Below, one piece after another: positions 57,464 through 64,000 of a stretch of 64,000 nucleotides of DNA (position 1 is the stretch's first letter; every line of letters begins with the position of its first letter). The notes beneath the pieces are model-generated. The model was not told the origin of the DNA. It saw only the letters and a list, made by a program, of their open reading frames with translations, and did not search any database. This stretch comes from Ulota crispa (taxonomy: Eukaryota > Streptophyta > Bryopsida > Orthotrichales > Orthotrichaceae): positions 25,648,358 to 25,712,357 of the forward strand of contig OY987244.1 of assembly GCA_963920765.1 (NCBI GenBank). The letters run 5' to 3'. A program made the position numbers and the translations under genes.

Positions 57464-60121
57464 TCCTCCTTTTCTTTTTAAGAGCCTTCACTTTCGAAGC
57501 TTATTGTTTTTATTCTCTCTTCAGGATCTGCGAGGCATTTCGGAATCATCAAAAGCATTTTACCAATCGCAGTCGCATCAACAACAGCAACAACATCCGA
57601 AATATGGTGTTGTTCAGCAACAGGCGCTTCCTCAGCTGTTGAATTCGGACACCATCACACTAGGAGAGCCGGTGTCCAATGGTCAAGCTCCTCAAACAGC
57701 ACCTCTGCCGCTACCGCCGCTTCCGTATATCAGAACGCCTCCGTTGCATTCTGAAGCGGACACTCACAACGGTTCCCCTTCTTCCTCTTCGTCGGGACCG
57801 TATCCCAGCTTGCCCAATACTATGCCGGCAGGCCAGTATGGCTTGTCGCATCGGAGTAATGCACCCATTCAACAGCAGCAGCAACAACAGCTCCCAGAGC
57901 TTGAGAGCGAGAGCTCGTACTCTAGCTTGATGCATCCCTCTCAAAGTAATCTTTTAGCACAGTCACAAAGCGGAATAACTCAACAGCAACAGCAACAGCT
58001 ACAACAACCTGATCGAGAGCCTGTCATGCATTCCAGTGGACCGCTAACCTCCTACCAGAGAGAAGACTTTCCTCATGGCCAAGTTGTGCAAAGTTTAGGG
58101 TTACCACAGAACGGAAATGTGCACCAGCTGAACGGTTATCCGCCGCGCACTCTTGTACAGAACGGAGCAACCTTTCACCACGCATTACCGGCGAATGCGT
58201 TTCAGAATGCGACGCAAAACGGAAGCGTTCAGCAGCCTGGCGCGCAAGTGTTGCCCAATGTGACGTCCACCGGGAATCAGCTGCCACAAGGTGAACTTCT
58301 CTATGCAAAATAGCTGGTCTTAGTATCTATGAATTGTAGCATCACTGAAAAAGAAAACAACATTCCTTACTAAACCTCTTACTTTATTCTCTCCAACGGC
58401 ATTTTGTAATATTTTGCAACACTTGGCACAAACTTGTTATATATTATCAGACTTGTGATCATTTTGTGTGGTCTTGCATTATTAACTGTGATTTTTTCTC
58501 TGTTATGTGTGTGTGTAGGTGATTCTCAACGGTTAGGAGGTAGTGTATTGCATCAACAAGGAAGGCATGCAATGGCAAGCAGCGCACATCAACATCATCA
58601 ACAAGCGGTGCATGCTTCGCAGATGGGGCTGCAAAGTGGGGTGATGCATCAGCAGGGTGCTCACCGCATGCAGGACGGTATGGTCCCATACCAGAGTGCG
58701 CAGATGTCACAGAGCAACCTGACTTCTCAACAACCTGGTCACGGTAGTTCCAATGGAGCTTCTGCTGCTGCGCATCCATCAGTGCAGGGTTGCTCCAGTA
58801 GTTTCCAACACCAGGAAGCGGGCTTTTCTCCCCTGCACGGTGATTTTCACGTTAAGTCTCTTATTTGTGCCAAATTGTTCCCGCATTTCCTGCTTTCCGT
58901 GCTTTCTGATACACCCGCTTAGCATTGATCTACCAGTTATCTTTACATGCCGTGTAATTGACTATTACAGATAAGGACCTTGCTTTTTTGTTTTGCCAAA
59001 GAGGAATTCTGTGTTTACCTTCGGAGATCGATACAGTTTTGTAACAGTTGTTTCTGGCATTGTGAATTCTGCAGCAAGTTCCAAATTCTTGGTACCCGTC
59101 CATGCGCGACTCGTCCGCAATCTCCGAGACGCAGCCCAGCGTGAGCACGTCAAGGTTGCTGTTGCCGCCCTCTGCTCCTGATCTCGGGAATCAACGAGCG
59201 CTGAGCTTGCCAGCCTTGTCACAACTCACTCAACTTCAAGGTAATGGTGGTGCTGGTGGCCTCGGAGACGCACTTCCAGAGCAAGATCATTCCAGTTCCT
59301 CTGCGGTCCTTACTAACGGAGGCTTGGATGACCCTGCGCTTCTTCAAAGAGCTTTGATGCGTCCACCGCCGCGGCTCACTCGGAGGAGCTACACTAAGGT
59401 ACATTCTCAGGACACTCTTACACACTATACTGCTCCTGCATCTTCGTGCGACCAAAGTTTGAATGCCGCACTTCAGAAGCACTCAGCTATGTGCGTGCTT
59501 ATTTGCTTTCACTCCATCACTTAGGGTTTGACATCTTCACTGAAAACCTGACTGTCCAGGTTTACAAACTCGGCTCAATAACAAGAGCGGTCGACGTGAA
59601 CCGATTCAAAGATTACACGGAGCTACGGTGCGGATTGGCGCACATGTTTAACCTGGACGGTCAACTAGACCAGAAGCTCGGATGGCAACTAATTTTCACC
59701 GACAACGAAGACGACCTCCTCCTCGTCGGAGACGGCCCTTACGAGTAATTCATCTTACCTAATCATTCAATTTCACTCTCCTAACTCTTGCTTTTGCTCA
59801 CATTTTCTTTTCAACTAGGATTTCTAGCGAGTGCGATCCTCCTAATTACTAACAGTCCTTTCTCTCCACGAGTAATTCTTCTCACCTAGTCATTCAATCT
59901 GACTCTCCTAACTCTTGCTTTTGCTCACATTTTCCTTTCAACTATGTTTTCTTGCGCCTAATTAACAGTCCTTCTCTCCACAATTTTCCAGGGCGTTCGT
60001 GCGTAACGTTAGAGCGATGCGCATCTTGACACCTGCGGAAGTGTTCTACTACACTAACGAAGATAAGTGGACGGCTGCTACATACAACTCCAACGGCGGC
60101 AGCACTCCGAAACTTTTGTAA
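56730..60121 (+). CDS. ncARF: Non-canonical auxin response factor (PB1 domain, no B3 DNA-binding domain), 7 exons
   Basis: Exons: 56730-56759, 57099-57389, 57525-58290, 58519-58850, 59075-59398, 59560-59744 and 59992-60121. They total 2058 nt, giving 685 residues plus TAA. All introns are GT-AG and the phases agree at every junction. Residues 1-107 hold a basic KRRR patch (12-15) and poly-Q. Residues 108-581 are a Q/S/P-rich middle region like that of activating ARFs. Residues 582-685 are a PB1 domain: the basic face is kept (K584, R590), and so is the acidic OPCA loop (D629, E631, D632, D633, D639, in the order DNEDDLLLVGDGPY). ARF PB1 domains mediate oligomerisation and Aux/IAA binding. The RRSYTK|VYKLGS junction matches the usual ARF exon join. 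There is no B3 or dimerisation domain, and none lies in the GC-rich 1.6 kb upstream. Known ncARFs have this form; the role here is inferred. The ten-codon first exon is the least certain part. Confidence 0.85.
57409..57460. repeat. (CA)n microsatellite in ncARF intron 2
   Basis: A nearly pure CA tract starts about 20 bases after the donor at 57390, in the 135-base intron between exons 2 and 3. The length of a CA tract in so short an intron may vary between individuals and can affect splicing. The long cysteine/valine-rich frames read from the other strand here are artefacts of the repeat. Confidence 0.9.
59741..59979 (+). repeat. Tandem duplication spanning the exon 6 donor and intron 6
   Basis: Copy 1 is 59741-59867 and copy 2 is 59868-59979. 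They share the start ACGAGTAATTC, the CTCTCCTAACTCTTGCTTTT core and the CAGTCC-TTCTCTCC end, with scattered differences. The repeat carries the exon 6 splice donor (GTAATTC), so a second donor-like site sits at 59872. Using that site would add an in-frame TAA straight after the shared glutamate codon and remove the C-terminal part of the PB1 domain. Confidence 0.85.
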
Positions 60122-60520
60122 AGAGCGTAGTGAAATCTGTGTAATTACTCTGTAATTTTACTTCCTCCCTTGATGATGATGATTCGGCTCTTTGCATTTT
60201 CCTCCGTCTTTCATAAACAATCTCTCTCTCTTTTTTGCTTCAACAATCGAGAATCTCAAAAGTCGAAGCTCGAGAATCCAAGCTCGAAAGCATAAGCTCG
60301 AGAATCAAAGCTCGAGAATCGGAGCTCGAGAATCAAAGCTTCGGATCGAGAGAGGAGAAGAAAGAGTAGTAAGTTACTGGTGACTTAGGGTTTTCTCGGG
60401 AGAAACGCGCGCCTTTTTCAAACCCCCTGTTCACACTGGAGCTGCTGAACCAGATTTTTGTCTACAAAAAGTTGTTTTTTTAGAAATAATTTTAGTGACG
60501 TGGAAATTCAGTGTTATCGT
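60122..60520 (+). other. 3' UTR and downstream flank of ncARF
   Basis: After the TAA the sequence becomes AT-rich, with TGTAATT and CATAAACAATC motifs that could serve as near-upstream poly(A) elements. The cleavage site cannot be fixed. It contains a short tandem repeat (60245-60347). No other gene is seen. Confidence 0.45.
60245..60347. repeat. Minisatellite of about 15 bp with CTCGAG cores
   Basis: Six to seven imperfect units follow the pattern AAGCTCGAGAATCAA, each built around the palindrome CTCGAG or a one-base variant. The frame through it gives a charged K/R/E/S repeat with no recognised homology and is not called as a gene. It lies about 125 bases after the ncARF stop and may be part of its 3' UTR. 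Confidence 0.8.
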
Positions 60521-60549
60521 GGATTTTTTTTTTTTTTTTTTTTTTTTTT
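60519..60549. repeat. Poly(T) tract
   Basis: A run of about 30 T residues is followed by CCCGCAGCGGC. It could be the reverse-strand tail of a retroposed sequence, but no SINE or LINE body is recognisable beside it. Confidence 0.8.
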
Positions 60550-60762
60550 CCCGCAGCGGCACATTCTTTCTGATTCTAGTTGGTGTCTGGAGTGAGTGTT
60601 TCTCTCTTTTTCTCTTTTTTTCTTTTCCTTTTCACGCCTTAATCAAGGCTTGTAATTCAGAGCATTTTATATAAAAACCAAAAGAGACAGGTGAATCCTA
60701 TTGGAAGGTCGTTGATTTGTTATTACCCAAATGTGTGCGTGTGTATGCATATATATACTCAA

Positions 60763-61113
60763 GGGACATTTTCATGGATACCCTTGGAGTTTGCAACATT
60801 TGCATTTTCATGGATATCCTTGGAGTTCGCAATATTTGCATAGATGTCCCTGTTTTTTTTTCAGAAATTGCATAAATATATTTTTTGAACCATATTTTTT
60901 TTAGATATTTATTTGTTGTGTTTGTATTTTCTTCAGGAATGTAATGAAACAAGAAAGAAGCAATGTGCATACAAAATAAGAAGGGAAGTGGCATGCATAA
61001 CAAAAATGGCATGCACAACAAAACAAATGCCTGTCCGGGGTGTTTGAGTAGTTTTTGAAAAAGCAAGGGTATGTATGGAAATATTGCAAACTTCAGGTGT
61101 ATCCATAATATTT
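60763..61113. mobile_element. Fold-back MITE R3
   Basis: TTTTCATGGATACCCTTGGA at the left is mirrored by TTCAGGTGTATCCATAATAT at the right. A left-end block of about 35 bp is tandemly doubled (60769-60838). It lies about 640 bases downstream of ncARF. Confidence 0.7.
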
Positions 61114-62489
61114 TTTCTATATTCATAGTGGGCGTGACCTTTATTGTAGGAAGATAGTTGGCTCAATTATTCTTCCGCACTTTGAAAACCATTGTATTAG
61201 TGAGTCGGTGCTTGGGAAGAATCGTCAGTTAGTCTGTTGTATTCTTCGCCGATGGAAAGGAGAAAAAAGAAGTTGAATTGTGAAATCAGATGAAGAAGAA
61301 CCATTCATAATTTCCAAAGACATTTATAGTATAAGCAGTAGGGAATATCTGGAATTGATTTGTAAAAATGTGTTGAATGTAGAAAGTGGCCTATGGAAAA
61401 TGACCGATATTAGCCAGCAAAACTCAAAAACGTCCCAAACACTAATTGGTATACCATGGAGTAATGATCTCAACACTAACTTTCATTAGTAGCTTGAGTG
61501 GCGGGTATGTTCACTCTTGATGTTAGGAGGGGTATTAGGAACATGAATGCATTCTAAAGGTGTGTTCAAATGCATCTAATTTTCCTTTGCTACTATCTCT
61601 CAAGATCAAGTGTGAACATACCCTAGGAACATTGCTAAATGTGCTAAAATTTCAAAGTTTCCAAATTGTGTTCTCACCTTATTTTTGTTGTTGTTGTAGC
61701 TAACAGAGAACAAAATCTTCTTGTTTTCTACGGGACTTACTAATTAGGGTGCCAAAACCACAACATAATTATTAAGAAAGGGCAAAGTTTGAAACAAATT
61801 ACAAATAGGAATACAATTACAATATCATTCATTACTTATATGTAAAGATTGAAGGTCAACAACTCAAGGCTCCTCACCAAGGAAATGGGCCCCTTCTTGT
61901 CAAACTTTCTACATAGCATTTGATAGCCTACTATATCTTTTTGAGAAGCTTCATATGCATATGTTTGCTTGGGTACATATGCAAATCCAAAGAATAATAT
62001 GACAACATTGATGAAGGGATTGTGCCCCTTTAACATTCAAGGATAATTTTTGACTTCACTTGCTAAATTTGGCATTTTCTTTTTTCAACTAGTTTTTCAC
62101 TAGATAAAAAATGCTATTTTCTATATTTTATTGTCAATTTATTGTCAACTATTACAATTAGGTTTCATTTAACAATTTGACCAATTTTTAGCTTTAGGTT
62201 TCAAATTCATCTGACTTTTTTGCAATTTGAACCAATTGACAATACATTAAATGCCTGTTCTCCCCGGGCATTGGCACCCACTGAACCGTGCCCCTATAAG
62301 TAGTGATCATTTTGTGATTTTGGGGCTCTACTTGTAAATTCTAGCTATATAAATAGTTTTGGTTAAACTAAACTCTGCTACGAAGATTTGGATGATCATG
62401 TTTGGAGAATACTTGGTCAAGTGTTCTACAGTGAGCAAAGAAAGGTGGATTTTTTTTATTGAAAACTTAAGGCAGGAAAGAAGAGGGGG
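61114..62489. other. Stretch with one tiny MITE and no gene
   Basis: GGGTATGTTCACTCTTGATG at 61503 and the inverted ATCAAGTGTGAACATACCC ending near 61623 delimit a 121-bp inverted-repeat element (T). The remainder has only short A/T-biased frames. Confidence 0.5.
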
Positions 62490-64000
62490 TGTTACGAACT
62501 AATTCGTAATGACGGTTACGTTGGTTAGAGGTTGGTTACCCTTCCTCTTTCCTTCTTAAATTAAGTGAGGAGGTTTGTTCCTCACTTGACATTTTGCTTA
62601 ATACAATGGAATACTTTCAATGTCACCTTTGCGTCTCTTAGTGTTTGTTTCTATATTAGGTTATGATCTCAAAATAAGAAAGGAATGTTGACTCTTAATC
62701 TTGTATAGTAACATAATGTTAAGTCCTTGAGAGTCCATATTCAGATGAGGAGGCAACCGAGTAGGGATGTATTTGGTTTTGACAAATGTGAGATGTTGCC
62801 TTTTGGGAAATTATTGTGAAATAAATAGGCTCGAGAGTTCTTGCAAATTTTCTATGGTGGTAGGAGTAGCAAACAATTTGTGCGGTTTTCTTTTTCCAAA
62901 ATTTTGGCATGTTCTACTCAATGTTTCAATGCGTTCTTGGGGTTGCTTGTTGATTCTATCGAGGAGGTGATTTTAGGTTTTGATGCATTCATTGTGGTTG
63001 GTAAGTAGGATAACGGCCAATTAATTGGTAGTGATTAGGAAGGAAAGAAGAGTAAAGGCATAAATGAAATAAGATTAGGGTTAGGAAATACTTGCATCAA
63101 GTAAATCATGTTGCAAGTCTCAACAATGCTTGTCTACAATGGCAAGATTGTGGTGGGTGAAGAAGGTTGGAGAAGTCATGTTGTGAAGTTAGGTTGAACT
63201 ACCATGGATCGTGAGCACGTAGCCGGAGATCCGCGGGGGCTTACAATGCTGGAAGGGGTAAGGTCGGAGTTGGCCTCATTCATACAACAACAAATTCAAA
63301 ATGTGTTTCAAACGGTGATCCCCCACTTGGTGCAAGAACTTTTAGAGCGTGCGACGTTGGGGCCAGGACTAGTAGCGTCATCCACATCCGGGGAAGAAAA
63401 GCAAGCACCAAGAAGAATGGAAGAGCCTCGAGGTGATGGATTTCATATCAAGGAATCAAAAGTAGCGGAACCGGATAAGTTTTCCGGAAAGAAGGGTAAC
63501 GAGGTATGCTGGTGGCTTGCACAATTGCGTTTGGTATTCCGAGGTAAGCCACGCATTTATAATTCTGATGCCGATAAAGTTGCTTATGCTCTTTCATATA
63601 TGACAGGGGCTGCACAAAATTGGGCGATGCCACTTTTGCAAGCCCTTGATGAAAGACGTGATCATGAGCTGTTGACAGACTATGATACTTTTCGGAAATC
63701 CACTATTGAGGTTTACGATGACTTGGATAGACAAGGTAACGCAGAAGATCGTTTAGGTCAGCTTAGGCAAACCGGTTCGGCGGCATCATGTATTTCTACA
63801 TTTAATGAATATGCCGCTCAAGTCGAATGGAATGAAGCTAGCTTGGTGGCTCGGTTTTGAGGAGGACTCAAAGATGAGATCTTGAGTTCTATAGCCACCG
63901 CAGAGACCCAACCACAAAGACTTCAAGATTGGATGGCAATGGTGTCCCGAATTGATGAGAGGCTATAGGACCGACGGCAAAATCGGCGGGTACAATCCAA
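62490..64000 (+). mobile_element. 5' part of a Ty3/gypsy-like LTR retrotransposon (fossil), running off the window
   Basis: From about 63204 the + strand encodes a Gag-like protein of the plant Ty3/gypsy type. An N-terminal helical region is followed by a retrotransposon-gag domain with a KFSGK...WWLAQLRLVFR segment and an ALSYMTGAAQNWA segment. The visible part of gag is broken, with at least two interruptions. Protease, reverse transcriptase and integrase would lie beyond 64000. A TGTTACGAAC start near 62490 is a plausible left end of the 5' LTR, but the LTR's inner edge and primer-binding site could not be fixed. The sequence is still clearly readable, so the copy looks fairly young. Confidence 0.7.

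Noticed and set aside
57030-57491. A 153-codon minus-strand frame with long V/C and L runs across ncARF exon 2 and intron 2
   Set aside because: It is the shadow of CAG/CAA codons and the CA microsatellite read in reverse. The + strand exon is supported by splice sites, phase and homology.
58024-58308. Minus-strand frame under ncARF exon 3
   Set aside because: It overlaps a supported exon and shows no recognisable domain.
58840-58841. GT at 58840 as the end of ncARF exon 4
   Set aside because: It leaves one extra base and breaks the phase into exon 5. The GTTAAG donor at 58851 keeps the frame.
60192-60383. 63-codon frame after ncARF
   Set aside because: Its charged repeat comes from the CTCGAG minisatellite. 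There is no homology or gene context.

Overview
The window looks like nuclear DNA of a land plant, most likely a bryophyte. It holds one clear protein gene, near the right end (56730-60121). This is a seven-exon gene for a 685-residue glutamine-rich protein that ends in the PB1 domain of auxin response factors (ARFs) but has no B3 DNA-binding domain. That layout matches the non-canonical ARFs (ncARFs) described in liverworts and other bryophytes. All introns are GT-AG, the reading phase is kept across all six junctions, and the gene sits in a GC-richer, low-repeat island (about 55.1-60.4 kb).

Most of 1-55.1 kb is AT-rich DNA filled with short non-autonomous DNA transposons and their nested insertions. 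The main population is about 28 elements bounded on both sides by TTAA, with inverted ends beginning CCC(C/T)TAAA. This fits piggyBac-type target choice. They fall into several sequence families (here A-F, H, I, K, L), mostly either about 0.9 kb or 0.08-0.35 kb. A second population has TA duplications and ends beginning AGGTAGGAG (families G, N, P). A third has TTA/TAA duplications and ends beginning GAGCATC (Tourist/PIF-Harbinger-like, family Q). There are also fold-back elements (J, L, M, R, S, U). No transposase gene is visible, so all of these would depend on enzymes supplied from elsewhere.

Layout: 1-2.6 kb, two A elements, a Tourist-like MITE and a palindrome; 2.6-8.5 kb, B1, small MITEs and unassigned DNA; 8.5-12.7 kb, a nested C/D cluster; 13-19 kb, S, G, E and P elements; 19.3-28.6 kb, dense B, F, H and D elements; 28.6-40.4 kb, sparser, with a 12-bp minisatellite, Q and U elements, telo-box-like motifs and the fold-back J1; 40.4-50.2 kb, I, A, F, G and R elements and the composite fold-back J2; 52.0-55.1 kb, one small F element split by a stack of four other elements; 55.1-60.4 kb, the ncARF gene with a uORF-bearing leader; 60.4-62.5 kb, R and T MITEs; 62.5-64 kb, the start of a broken Ty3/gypsy retrotransposon that runs off the window.

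The strongest leads are the DBD-less ARF with its poly-cysteine uORF and duplicated splice donor, and the self-nesting TTAA-element burst. Several insertions in that burst can be dated relative to one another from empty-site copies inside this same window.
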